A stretch of DNA of 64,000 nt. Origin: Stercorarius parasiticus (taxonomy: Eukaryota; Chordata; Aves; Charadriiformes; Stercorariidae). The DNA lies in contig VWZL01004340.1 in NCBI GenBank assembly GCA_013396915.1, forward strand, positions 62,001 through 126,000. The letters run 5' to 3'. The notes under the pieces were generated by a model, which saw only the letters and a program-made list of their open reading frames with translations, was not told the DNA's origin and ran no database searches. A program made the translations under genes and the position numbers. This document shows, one piece after another, positions 1 to 11,197 of this stretch. Positions within the stretch are counted from its first letter, which is position 1. Each line of letters opens with the position of its first letter.

Positions 1-442
1 AGGAAATACAAATAAGTACAATAAAAATGATCTAAGGAGAGAGTAAGAGAGCTAAATTAATACAGTCTATAAATGAGAAGACTCCTGGGCTGAGATCCAG
101 CTATAAATACCTCCAAGGTACTGTGCGTAGAGGAAGGTAATTAATCTGGCTCAGAAGATAGTAGGACAAGAAGCAATTGCTTGAATTTAGGAATGGAAAA
201 ATTCAGGATATACAAAAAGAAAAAGTTATTGCAAGAGGAGACACATCTGCTCAACAGGGCAGAGTCCCAAGGTGGTAGCCAAGGCACACTTAACTGCATG
301 CAACCGAGAACACGTTGAATAAGGAAGGGGCTCTGGGAAATGCTGCAGCCACAGCCTTCTACAGTCTAAAGAGATCACCACAGTCCAACTTATTGATCTT
401 TTGGTCTCTTTCTTTATGGTTGATCTGAAAGACTGCTCCTCT

Positions 443-460
443 AAAAAAAAAAAAAAAAAN
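443..460. repeat. poly-A run with one unknown base
   Basis: Seventeen A followed by a single N at 460. The unknown base at the end of a homopolymer most likely reflects unresolved run length in the assembly. There is no clear retrotransposon body directly upstream. Confidence 0.9.
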
Positions 461-2464
461 AATGCATCCACACCAGGGCTCAGAAATGGGGTGTGCAGCA
501 CCCCGATGCGCGCCGCAGGTAACGGCAATCCTCTCTAACTGTTCTGGCTACGCAGTGGTGTGTGTGACGTGAGTGCCGGGCAGGACAGTGTCAGCTAGAC
601 AAAAACTGCTGGCCCAGCCGGCAGATTATTCTGAGCATCTCAACACCAAGGTCAAAGGCTGAAGTGGGAACTACCTCTTGTGATACCTGAGGTCTTCCCC
701 AGCCTTGTGTTAAGAGATCCTGCGTGGAAGCTTTCAATGTCACTGCATAAATTATGTACTTGGATGTATAATTAGCTGAAAAATCAACACTAGCAGTATT
801 TTAAAATCCTCAGGAGCTCTAAAATACACTTGCATTAAGAAAATAAAATAAAAATCCCAAAACATTTGCATCAGGCCTTACAATTTTCCATGACAAATGG
901 GTATACACAAACGTGAGGAATATAAAACCCAAGTAACGTTATTCCCCCCCCTTAAACATATCCCATCCCAACTGCACTCACCAATCGGGACTTCTGTCCC
1001 CTCCTCAATGTAGATGGGCAGTGGTGATTCCTCCATAGGATGAGGCACTGATGGAAAGTAATGAATCGTGGTAGTATTTGTCGCAAAGTGACTACAATAA
1101 GACGGTCCCTTTCTTATCATTACCACTACATATGGCTGGTTATTGTCACAAAGAGGCCTTACTCGAAGTGGTCACCTCCTGTCACGGTGACCGGTCCAAG
1201 TCACAGTCCTGAGGGGTTAATGCCCACTGAGCGTTCACCGCCACAGGAGACAACCCCCTCTGATGGGGGCCTGGGAGAGGTCCCTGTCCTGGATGCTTCA
1301 CCACCCTGCCATTTCGCTATAGCCTCGCTATTCCTGTCCCTGGAGTTTAACTCTCTTTTGGAAACTCACACGGTTGAAGAAGCCAAGGGGAGCCAACGCA
1401 CAGACAGGCACAAATAGAGTTATAGAGTCAAAGTCGTAATATTTCATGCACAGAACCAGGAGAGAGAGGCTCTGATGCTCAAAGCTTGCCGTTAGCTGTT
1501 GAAAAGCCACAGCAGGTGATGGAAGGCTGCACCGCAAATGGCCTCTGGACCACAAACTTCTCATTACTCATTCATTTTGGAGTATACGTATTTGACTTAA
1601 GAAGCTTCCAACTACTTGTTTGTGACACTGAAATCTCCAGACAAAACTCTTCAGATCTGCACTGGACAATTATTCTGCAGTTTCCAGACCCCATACAGTC
1701 ACTGCTGGAGGGTTCGTCTGTTTGGGTTCTTCTCTATTTGAGAGCTTCCGCCCTTAAAGGTGGCTTTGTTTCACTATTTCCCATTTAAAAATCTCTGGGA
1801 AGCATGTGCTTTGCAGGCTTTCCAAGAGCTTTGAATTCCCTACACTAGAATGAAATAATTATGAGCTACAGATGTTGCAAATGGTCATAACCAAAAGCCT
1901 TCTGGATTTTTTCCTTCTCCGTTACGTTTTAAAAATGATGATGTACCTTCTCAAAGATACAAACTCTTAAACTAGTCTTAATCCTAGTCTCAGATAGGAA
2001 TCCAGCTGCCAGGAAGGAGGATTCTTTAATCCTTTGTGGGGTCTCCTTCACTCACTTGGCTTTTTTTTTTTTTCTTTCTTTTAAAAGATTGTCTTATGAT
2101 ATCCATAAAACCAGCCAAAGAACACTTGTGGTTTAAAGCTATTAAACAAAGCGCCTTACAACGTTTCTGCTAGCAACACAACCGGCATAAAGAGCGTTTT
2201 CAACAGATGCTCGACTAGCAACGGGCTTCGTATCAACCCCACGCTGGCACTTTGCAGGATGCGAAGGGCTGCCCGTCCCCTGCCCTTGCCTAAGCCCCCC
2301 CTCGCTCAGGTGGGAGATGAAGGGGAAGCACAGGGGCGAGGAAGAGCAGAACACGGTTGCCTACAGAACTACCGAACAAGCCACAGAAATCATGGTCTAC
2401 CGGGGCGCCTTGCGCAAGCCACTTTTATCTAGAAGCTGAACTAACATTCCAGCTCAACAATAGC

Positions 2465-2525
2465 AAAAAAAAAAAAAAAAAACCAACAAAAAAACCCAAA
2501 CACAAAAAACCCAAACCCAAACACA
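2465..2525. repeat. A-rich tract grading into AC-rich simple sequence
   Basis: An A18 run (2465-2482) passes into degenerate AAACCC/AAACAC units. A second similar tract lies 90 bases downstream. Such A/AC simple sequence is common in bird introns. Apparent lysine- and proline-rich peptides read from it are artefacts of composition. Confidence 0.85.
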
Positions 2526-2615
2526 TTTGTTACCACACGGCATTTTGCTACATATTAACCAGCAGTTGCTACGCAAGCATAATGGAGTGCTGCAATTCCG
2601 AGATATATGTTATTC

Positions 2616-2677
2616 AAAAAAAACAAACAAAAAAAAAACCAAACAAAAAAACCCCAAAAAACCAAATAAAAAATAAA
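2616..2677. repeat. A-rich AAAC/AACC simple repeat
   Basis: Irregular units of AAAC, AAACC and AAAAACC run for about 60 bases and contain no G at all. This is low-complexity sequence, not a coding region. Confidence 0.85.
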
Positions 2678-3189
2678 TGTTGACTTATGGGAAATCAGCC
2701 TGAGGTGAGCGCTCCTGGGCTTGCCATGCCACTGGACATAGTACATGCTCAGAAGTTATGCAAAGCGGGCCCTGCATTGGGAACAATGCAGTTGTTTTCC
2801 TTGCTAAGCTAATTTTGCGTTAAGGCAATGAGAGTCTTCATCTATGCAGCCACTTAAAACATTTAATCAGATTTACATACTAGGAAGAAATACCGGAGCA
2901 GAGCTTCCTATGTTACTCAAGAGTTTTCAAATCTGAGATCTGCAAGCAAACCAGGTCACTAGCTGGTGTGGAAAAAAAACTGTTCTATTTTTCGGACATG
3001 CTGCTTTCCTTATCCCGTGAGGAATAGTGTACCGGGCTCACCCAGACCGAGCCGTCGGTCTGCAGCCAAATGCTTTCACAAAACATTTGCAACAGTATTC
3101 ACCGATGGCTGGTGGCATTTACTCTTATTTTAATGGGTATCACCACAGGTTGTAGAAAAGGCCTGAAATACCTATAGGCTATTTGAGGC

Positions 3190-3265
3190 CAAATACGCAC
3201 ATACACACGCTCTCTTACCCACACGTATACATGCACGCACTAGTACACATGCACGCAAACAAATG
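3190..3265. repeat. imperfect CA-rich simple sequence
   Basis: Repeated CACA, GCAC and ACAC steps with interspersed T and G, including several CATGCACGCA-like units. It reads as a decayed dinucleotide microsatellite. Confidence 0.6.
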
Positions 3266-6169
3266 GCTCTATAGGCAGAACTTGGATTTTTTTGGATCCA
3301 AGGCAGAGAAGCTGACCCTTGTCACAGGGTTTGGGAATCGGGGACTCTGGGGTGCTAAGATGAGCTCTCGCTTACGGGTCTCCTCTGCTGCGGGCAAACG
3401 ACTTTTCACGCTATCCCTCTGGGATTTACACACCGACTTTATGGGCATGCTGCTTAAACGTCTGCAAAGTGCTTTGCAATGGTTTCTAAATCCTGCAGTG
3501 ATGTGCACAGAAGAACTGCACAGATAGATTTAAGGTAACAGTTGCTCAGCATTATTACTGTATAACTGCAGCCTATTTTTACATGCTCTATGCTTAGTTT
3601 CTAGAAACAGATGGTAAATGTTCAGTATTTGAACGTTTTAATGAGATTTATAACCCTTTTGTAATTTCATAAACAAGCATAAATAACACTTACATGAAGA
3701 AGAGTCTCTCTTGAAGGGATTTTCGCTTCCTGTTTGGAGAAAAAAAAAAAAAGAGAAAAAGAAAAGGCAAAAAAAATATTTTAAAAGAAAAAAAACGGGT
3801 CTCGCAAGATAAGTCAAACATGTTTCAATGTTATCATGCATAGTGTTTTCTGCATTTCATCAGTATGAACTTATATTTGAAGAACATCACGACACTGCAC
3901 GCAGTACCGATGCCAGAACAGGAGATCATTTCTCACTTGTTTCATCCTATGTAAAACACCGCAGAAAATTTGACTAGATCTGTCTCCAGAGCAAGGAAAT
4001 TGCACTGCAGCAGTGAAATAAAATGCAAATGCCGCGTGATCTGAAGCAAAAAAGGAAGAACTTTTAACTACATTCCAGCTCACTGATAACCCCGTGCCTT
4101 GACGTGTGGGTTGCTCTCCTACCTAGGGACAGCCTGCCTCCACCGACACCCCACAGCAGGGCACTCCTGCTGCGTTTTGGCACTGTGTAATCATTTTTCC
4201 ACGCCAGCGCTCAAGCACCGACTGCATTCAAACCCAGTTTGGGCAGCCACGGCAGCGAAGGCGTTCTTCGAGGCTGTGACCATTCTGGGCGACAGAGAAC
4301 CACAACAGGAAACCCAGTAACTGCTAAAATGCATGAACCTTCCCGACAGCCCACGGGTCTTAACAGCCACCCTCCCGTGGCCCCCTGCCACCCCCCCTGC
4401 TGCCTCCCACCTAAAGCTCGCTGGCAGGACGTGGATTTGATTCACGCTCCCCTTCCACCAACCCAGCTGGTGGGTTTGGTGGATGCTCTTGGAGCAGGGT
4501 TTAGGGTCAGCACCATTTGCTGGTGTAAATCTGGGCGCACGGGAAAAAAGGAGAGAGAGACTGATATGAATACAGAAGATGCTGTAGGACACCAGTCACA
4601 GTTTCAGTCACAGACTGGTCGCACGGTAGCCCTTCCAATGGCAGTTTTTGGGAGAAAAAAGGACAATGAAGAGTGGCAGTTTCACTTAACTTCTACCACA
4701 TTATCTTAGATCAATATGAGCTATCCTGTAAGCAATTTAAAGCGTACTGTCTAGATTTACATGCCTTGAGATGATACTCAGGTAGCACAGGTCAATTAAA
4801 CCCATGGCACTACAACAGCTGAGGATTCAAATAAATACACACGTATGGAAGAAATTCAACAAATATTAAGTGACGGCATTTTCATCCTCGTGCTTTCCTT
4901 CCAAATGCCAAGGACCCAGTCCTGCAAGCAGCCCCCCCAGAATGGCAATGGCATTCGAATAAACTTGAGTTCTGTGCACAGAGCCCTTAGAGGGCTGGAC
5001 TCAGGATTACTTTAAAAAACATAACCCTGATCCATGCTGGTCACGTAAATTAAGTTAGTGATGAGAAGCAGTCGAAGGCACTAATCCTACTGGGTAATCT
5101 ATTCAAAGCTGCACTTCTTAAATGATCTACAATTTATTAGTATGACCAATCAAATACGCATTACTTGAAAAAGGCTTTAACTACCATGGCTTTCCCATCC
5201 ATTTTTATGTGTTGTAATATGGTTAAGTTTAAAAGAAACAAATCAGCATAATCTTTTCAGAGCCACTTGCCAGCATGATTAAAAGCCTGGGTAAGGCACC
5301 ACTGTAGAGACTGCCCTTACTGGTGGAACTGGCAACATTGCCGTAGGGCTACTGGGGCAGCGTTGCCCCATTGCCCGCTGGGGCAAAACTATGGGGCATG
5401 TGAAAACCTAGATGGGGCAAAATTAAAATAATTGGGGTTTGCTGCAGAATCTTGAGGTGCATTGATGAAAATCCTGGGAGCATCACTGCCCGGGCAACAT
5501 GGCAACCTGCTGAAAGGCTTGTGCCTGAGAGTCTCTTTGGCAACACCTAGCCCACAGGACTCCCCTAGAAGCCACTAAGATGTAGCTCAGTCTTGGTTAG
5601 GCAGAGTATCGATTTAAGGAAAACTCACTGAAATATTTGCAGTGATTAGCTGCAAGACAAGATCCTCCCCAAGGCTTTACAAACAGAGCTGCACCCAGGC
5701 ACGGGAGGTTTCCCAAGGACTGTGCAGCAAGTGTAAGCCAATCTGAACTGTCTCCCTATTTTTCCATGACAATGTCGCACCTCTTTTCATGCGGCATTTC
5801 ACACAGACCGAAGCCTCCTGCCACAGCCCCCACATATCACCTCTGACATTTAAGAAACCTCCAGGCAACCCACCCAAAAGCTACAGATTGGGAACTACCA
5901 ACAAAGAGCACTACGCCGAATTTTGCTCCTGGTTACAGCAAAGCAAAATAAAATAAAAATTGGTAGCATTCGAAGGGCTCCAAATTCCTACTGGATTCTA
6001 GACCAATACCCTTAAACAAACAAAACCCCCCAGGATTTTGATCTAGCACCCCCAGGCACGCAACCACCTTCTCGGTACCTCCAAGTATCACAGTGCCACC
6101 TGCAATCTGCTGCTTTTGGCCAAGTATGACAGAAAATAACCCTACCGCCGCCCAGCAAAAGCTGCGGGT

Positions 6170-6370
6170 TAATAAATGACAGCCAGAAGCGGGCTGTCCT
6201 CCCTCGGCCCGCCCGCCCGCAGGCTGGGGGTCTGCGGCCCGCCCCCCCCCCCCTGCTCCGCGGGGCAGCGCCGGGACCCCACCGGGAGGGAAAGGTGTCT
6301 GTCGCCCTCCTGTGGGTGCAGGCTCCGAGCAGCCCAAACCGGGAGAGAGGTGGGAAGGGCAAGGAAGAGA
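6170..6370. promoter_or_regulatory. CpG-island-like segment (left of gap)
   Basis: A locally very GC-rich segment with about 15 CpG dinucleotides by eye in roughly 160 bases, including runs of CCCG units and a C12 homopolymer (6242-6253). The surroundings on both sides are CpG-poor. Together with the island on the other side of the gap at 7496-8218, it suggests a promoter-type CpG island partly lost from the assembly. Transcription direction cannot be read. The long open frames here on both strands follow from the shortage of A/T and hence of stop codons. Confidence 0.5.
6201..6218 (-). other. G-quadruplex-type motif on the minus strand
   Basis: Read on the minus strand this is four G3 tracts separated by loops of 1, 1 and 4 bases (GGGCGGGCGGGCCGAGGG). 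A G12 run lies nearby on the same strand (6242-6253). Short loops favour a stable quadruplex. That it forms in cells is inference. Confidence 0.55.
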
Positions 6371-7146
6371 GAAGGTGAGATGCAGGCAAATAAAGAGAGG
6401 AGAGGCAAAAAAAAATAAATATGCAAAGCAGAGAAGAGACAGTTGAAGCGGAAACACGAAGATGCTACCTCTAAAAGTGCCAAAAATAAAGTTTCCAGTG
6501 TCAGCCTCAGCAGGGCAACAAAGACATCCTCCCGCCACACTCGGGCTCCGGGCGAGGGAGACCATCCTGCTGCTGGCTGCCTCCACCGCTCACACGTTTT
6601 GCTTTAAAAAAAAAAAAGCAAAACCCAGCAACCTTCAGGGGAATCTTTCCGTAATACTCGGGCAAAGGTGGGCAATGCCAAAAAGCAGACAGCTCGCCCA
6701 AATGCGGACCCAGAAGTAAACACCCGGCTGTCAAAAACCATCAGGGTTTTCAGCAAAGGCTCTCCCCTCCAAATTCCACAGCGGCAGCTTTTAATGGGCT
6801 GATTTACCCTCAAACCCAAAGCCATAAAATCTACACCGGCAGCAACTGTCACCCGAATTACACAGCCGATGACACGTCCCCCCGATCAGGGCTGCCTCAC
6901 TTTTTTGCTAGTCCAAAACTCCAAGCATTTTGACATGCAAGCAATAAAAAAAAAAAGTTACAGTTACCAAAATAGCACTATCAACGTAACCAGCTCCTCT
7001 CGGCACATTTTCTTAATGCCTTTCCCAATACGGTTAAAAAAATGGGAACTAACCAAAAAACTCCATCTTTACACCTTGGCACAAGCCGTGCTGGAATACG
7101 TGTGGGGTTGTATTTCTTCATGTTTATCTGGATCCTCTCCCGCTAC

Positions 7147-7159
7147 TTTTTTTTTTTTT
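7147..7159. repeat. poly-T run
   Basis: Thirteen T in an otherwise non-repetitive stretch. No adjoining retrotransposon body is recognised. Confidence 0.85.
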
Positions 7160-7495
7160 CCATTGGTGCTTTCCTTTAAAAGTAGCTCTTATCGAACAGC
7201 AGAAATCAGCTTTTACAATTTCCAAATACAAAGTTTTGCCACCCTCGGAGCTGCCTAAGGAAAAGACAGCTTGCCTTCCATTTCCTAAATAACACATACT
7301 CTGCACGTTTTTTCGCCTGTGTGAAATAAATTCTCCCATGTTCTTATATGGAAACCTTGCGAGTCCTCCCACATGCCGCCTGTTACAATATCAGGCGGAG
7401 ATGGGCATTCATTATCTTAAAGCCAGAGGGTGAATTTTGGATCCAAGTTACCCCAAGATGAACCCAGAATTATCGTCCCTTCACACCAAGCCGAG

Positions 7496-8218
7496 NNNNN
7501 NNNNNNNNNNNNNNNNNNNNNNNNNNNNNNNNNNNNNNNNNNNNNNNNNNNNNNNNNNNNNNNNNNNNNNNNNNNNNNNNNNNNNNNNNNNNNNNNNNNN
7601 NNNNNNNNNNNNNNNNNNNNNNNNNNNNNNNNNNNNNNNNNNNNNNNNNNNNNNNNNNNNNNNNNNNNNNNNNNNNNNNNNNNNNNNNNNNNNNNNNNNN
7701 NNNNNNNNNNNNNNNNNNNNNNNNNNNNNNNNNNNNNNNNNNNNNNNNNNNNNNNNNNNNNNNNNNNNNNNNNNNNNNNNNNNNNNNNNNNNNNNNNNNN
7801 NNNNNNNNNNNNNNNNNNNNNNNNNNNNNNNNNNNNNNNNNNNNNNNNNNNNNNNNNNNNNNNNNNNNNNNNNNNNNNNNNNNNNNNNNNNNNNNNNNNN
7901 NNNNNNNNNNNNNNNNNNNNNNNNNNNNNNNNNNNNNNNNNNNNNNNNNNNNNNNNNNNNNNNNNNNNNNNNNNNNNNNNNNNNNNNNNNNNNNNNNNNN
8001 NNNNNNNNNNNNNNNNNNNNNNNNNNNNNNNNNNNNNNNNNNNNNNNNNNNNNNNNNNNNNNNNNNNNNNNNNNNNNNNNNNNNNNNNNNNNNNNNNNNN
8101 NNNNNNNNNNNNNNNNNNNNNNNNNNNNNNNNNNNNNNNNNNNNNNNNNNNNNNNNNNNNNNNNNNNNNNNNNNNNNNNNNNNNNNNNNNNNNNNNNNNN
8201 NNNNNNNNNNNNNNNNNN
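7496..8218. other. assembly gap of 723 unknown bases
   Basis: The run of N interrupts a region that is CpG-rich on its right side (8242-8720), with a second CpG-rich patch about 1.1 kb to its left (6170-6370). GC-rich promoter islands are typical places for short-read assemblies to break. All long open frames crossing this interval are artefacts of the unknown bases. The true gap length may differ from the N count. Confidence 0.98.
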
Positions 8219-8241
8219 AATCTTTACACAAAGAACGCCCT

Positions 8242-8507
8242 TCTCGCAGACAAAGCATCCCGTGGCATTGTCACCAGCGCTGCTCCTCCCTGCTCCCGGG
8301 CTCTGCTTTGCTCCTCCGCGGCCGCTTTTCCCCCCGGGAAGGTGCCGAGGGCTCGGACTCCGGACCCGGTGCCGTCTCGCAGACAAAGCATCCCGTGGCA
8401 TTGTCACCAGCGCTGCTCCTCCCTGCTCCCGGGCTCTGCTTTGCTCCTCCGCGGCCGCTTTTCCCCCCGGGAAGGTGCCGAGGGCTCGGACTCCGGACCC
8501 GGTGTCG
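8242..8507. repeat. 133-bp tandem duplication, two near-identical copies
   Basis: Copy 1 covers 8242-8374 and copy 2 covers 8375-8507, directly abutting. I see one difference between them: C at 8372 against T at 8505. The unit is GC-rich, with about a dozen CpG sites and a NotI-type GCGGCCGC in each copy. The length is not a multiple of three, so a frame does not carry through both copies. Only 23 bases separate copy 1 from the assembly gap. This is therefore either a very recent duplication or an assembly error in which the same island sequence was placed twice. Confidence 0.9.
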
Positions 8508-8720
8508 CCCAGCCAGGCTTTTGGGGCATTCGGGCTCGGCAACAGGCTCCTGCTGGAGGAAACCCAAGGAAGCGTGGCCTGGCAGGTACCTGGGAGACCC
8601 GGGATCTCTCTGCTCTTCTATGTCTCCCCTCAAAAGAGCAGACCCGGCACCGGGCAGCCCCGCTCAGAGCTGGAGGACAAAGTACGGCCGGGGCGATCGG
8701 CAGGAGAAATGAGCAGGGCA
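8242..8720. promoter_or_regulatory. CpG island (right of gap)
   Basis: Dense CpG sites run from the gap edge to about 8720, then fall away. The island includes the duplicated 133-bp unit and about 200 bases of single-copy sequence. It is probably the surviving edge of a promoter island whose core lies in the gap. A splice-acceptor-like pyrimidine tract followed by CAG ends at 8777, just beyond it on the plus strand. No transcription start or orientation can be fixed from the sequence. Confidence 0.55.
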
Positions 8721-11128
8721 ACATTTCCTCCTGCTTTGGCTTTTATTGCACTGAAAGCTGGTGCTTTTCTCCTGCAGGCGAACGGGTACATGACTCAAAT
8801 ATGTCTTTGCTCTCCCACCCGCATCTCCTCTAGTTCTGTTAATGAAAGGATACAGCAGCACGCAGGCTCGCTAGGCATTTTCATATAACCCCTGCTGAAA
8901 ACTTACTAAGATCCTCTCTACTGCAAAATACCATTTGCATTGTGGGGGCAGAACAGCAGGGAAAAGGAGATTTTGGGCCATCTGTGTTTCACAGAAGTCC
9001 CGCGGTGCTAACCTTGCACTGGGAACAGCGGAGATGGACCAAAGAAGAGCGAACAGTCCCCACAGCCCTGCTCTCCCAGGTTTTCCCAGGTACAAGACCC
9101 AACCTTCCTACACCACAAACTAGGGTGGCAGTCACTGGGCGACGCACCTTTGGAGCCCATCACCAATGCATAGGCTGCCGGGGGATCAAATTCCATCACA
9201 GTGGCCTCCAGGGAGGTCTCTAGAAAAGGCTGGTTCATGCAAAAGCACAGAGCGCTGCACCCCTTCTGCACGCTCCTTGCTGGCAGCACAGTGTGCCAAA
9301 TACAGCGTGCCACAGTCACGCAAGCGATGTTCCCTGACTCCAGTCCACTCTGTGATTTTCCAGTATCTGAGCTCATGTGCAAAGTGAATAGGTTTTTAAC
9401 TGTAAAATAGAGACAGGTATAGGATATATGCAGCTCGTTGATGACATGTCTCCACTAAACAGCCTGGTTTAAACTAATAACATGATGTAGTGCATGCTGC
9501 CACCTACGTCTTCTGATTCAGGTTTCTCGCGTTACTGCAGCTTTGGGCATCCTGTGCCGAAGGCAGCCAGCATTTTGTGAGACCCCACCAGGGACCACAA
9601 ACACAGGTGGCTCTTGGCCGCACTAGGGAACGAAGCGCAACATTTCTCACCGGCGCAGCCACTTGTTCAGTTGCAGCAAGGATGCCTCGATGCAGATTAG
9701 GAACCGGCGCTCACATCGGTGAAATGTAAGTGGCGGCTGGAGCCTCATCTGTGCTAAGGATCCTGCCAGCACAGCTGTACCACTGACAGCAGTGGAATAT
9801 TTTGCTCAAGTTCTCTAGAGGAATCAAAGCCTGTATTTTCTGTCTCTGGCTCTGTCTTGTTCTGTTGCTCCTCGCTCATTAAAAGTCAGCCACACAAAGC
9901 ACATGGTTGCTCTCTCTGTTTAAAAAAAAAAAATAAAATGTTTGGGGTAAAAAAACCAGCAGCCAAAGCTGTTTTGAAGTCAGAGGCGTGTAAACAGTAC
10001 CTGGAACTAAGTGGAATGATAACAATAATAATCAGTCCTTTTGTGTCATAAATATGTGCGTTGCTGTCTGCTGTTTCATTATGAGGCAGCACAACTTCTG
10101 AGAATGTGCCTGATGAATATTTGGGGGAACTCAGCCTCCAGCTGCCGCAGCGTACGGCAGCACTGCTGCCTCTGGCGGCTCCGGCTCGCTTACGTAACCC
10201 AAATCACAAGTTGGAGCCCAAATTACAAAGCGTAAGCATGTGTATAATATTAAGCATGTAAACGGTGCCTGAAATTACTATCCTTTTCCTGTAGGTCTGG
10301 CTTTAATCTATTAGTATTTTTACTTCTGCAGTTCTATCGATTTCAAGGTGCGCTGGTGCCATGCGTAGCGTAATCAAGCCTAACCCCTTGAAGACCCCAC
10401 CATCAAGGCATGAACCCAAAGTTAACTAAGACAGGCCAAAATCATTCCGGTTGCAGGCAGTTGTAGTTCAAATGACTTGAATACCGGATCTCGAGTGTAT
10501 GCAGTATTAAGAAATATACAGAAACCAGAATATAATGTTGCTGCGGCTGCTTTGCAGAGCAGGCGGAGCGGCAGGGTTTTGCACCCCAGCCCAAGGCACA
10601 GGTCAGCAACCACCTTCCTTCGCGTTTTCCCTCTTTCTTAGAGACTATTTTCGCCATTAACACGCTGAGCCGCTTTCGGGAGTTTTAAGGTGTCGGGCAC
10701 TGATACAGTCAGCGCCTCTGGTATCTGTTTAATCCAATAACATAACTCTTTTTTAATCTCCACGTCTGGGTCACAGGGTTTAAAAAAGACACTGGGCCAA
10801 ATCCCCGGCTTGGCTACAACGCGTGGAAATCTACCAAGAAGGCACGAAAGTCCGAAGAGATTCGCTGTGTTTGCACCCTGTAAAAGAAGGCTCGAGGGGC
10901 AGGGATGCGAGTGCCTGATTTCGCAGATGGATGCATATTAACATGAGTGTACGGCAGAGTCAGATCAGATTTCTATCAGGTGAGGCGGATGGAGGGAGGG
11001 ATATCACACCGAGATCTAAAACGTGCTCATCGGCAAATTCTCATTCATTCTGAAATCAAAATGGATTTAATATTTCTTGCATTTTCAGGAGAAAAACCTG
11101 TTTCTTTTCAATGTGTGGCTGCTAAAAG

Positions 11129-11197
11129 GAACATCATGGTGGACTAGATGATCTGAAAGGTCCTTTCCAACTTAGTCACTTCTATGACTCTATGATG
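11129..11197 (+). mobile_element. CR1 LINE, 5'-truncated 3' end
   Basis: The segment matches the well-known 3' end of chicken-repeat-1 retrotransposons: GGTGGACTAGATGATCT, then AAAGGTCCTTTCCAAC, and finally two tandem octamers TCTATGAC and TCTATGAT (11181-11196). CR1 elements end in such octamers rather than poly-A. Only about 70 bases remain; the body and reverse-transcriptase frame are missing, as is usual for 5'-truncated insertions. It is the main evidence that the genome is avian, or at least archosaur or turtle. Confidence 0.9.

Larger units (their letters stand above)
1..6150. other. noncoding DNA, no gene seen
   Basis: No open frame in this stretch shows a recognisable domain. It contains an A17 run ending in one unknown base (443-460), T13 (2061-2073), two A-rich AC tracts (2465-2525, 2616-2677), a CA-rich tract (3190-3265) and a short GGGGCA cluster (5354-5419). 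A minus-strand open stretch ending at a consensus splice donor (982-1171) is treated as a finding because the coding evidence is too weak for a gene call. Composition is mixed, with no large CpG enrichment before 6170. Confidence 0.6.

Noticed and set aside
4905..4995. GACCCAGTCCTGCAAGCAGC ... GGCTGGACTCAGGATT as ends of a palindromic element
   Set aside because: The ends are suggestive but the interior shows no complementarity or family text.
5933..6586. 217-codon minus-strand open frame
   Set aside because: It lies across a GC-rich, stop-poor island, overlaps two other open frames, includes a G12-encoded glycine run, and shows no domain. The hydrophobic middle comes from T-rich sequence.
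7430..8888. Very long open frames on both strands spanning the gap
   Set aside because: They exist only because unknown bases cannot encode a stop. The real sequence at either end has no family motif.
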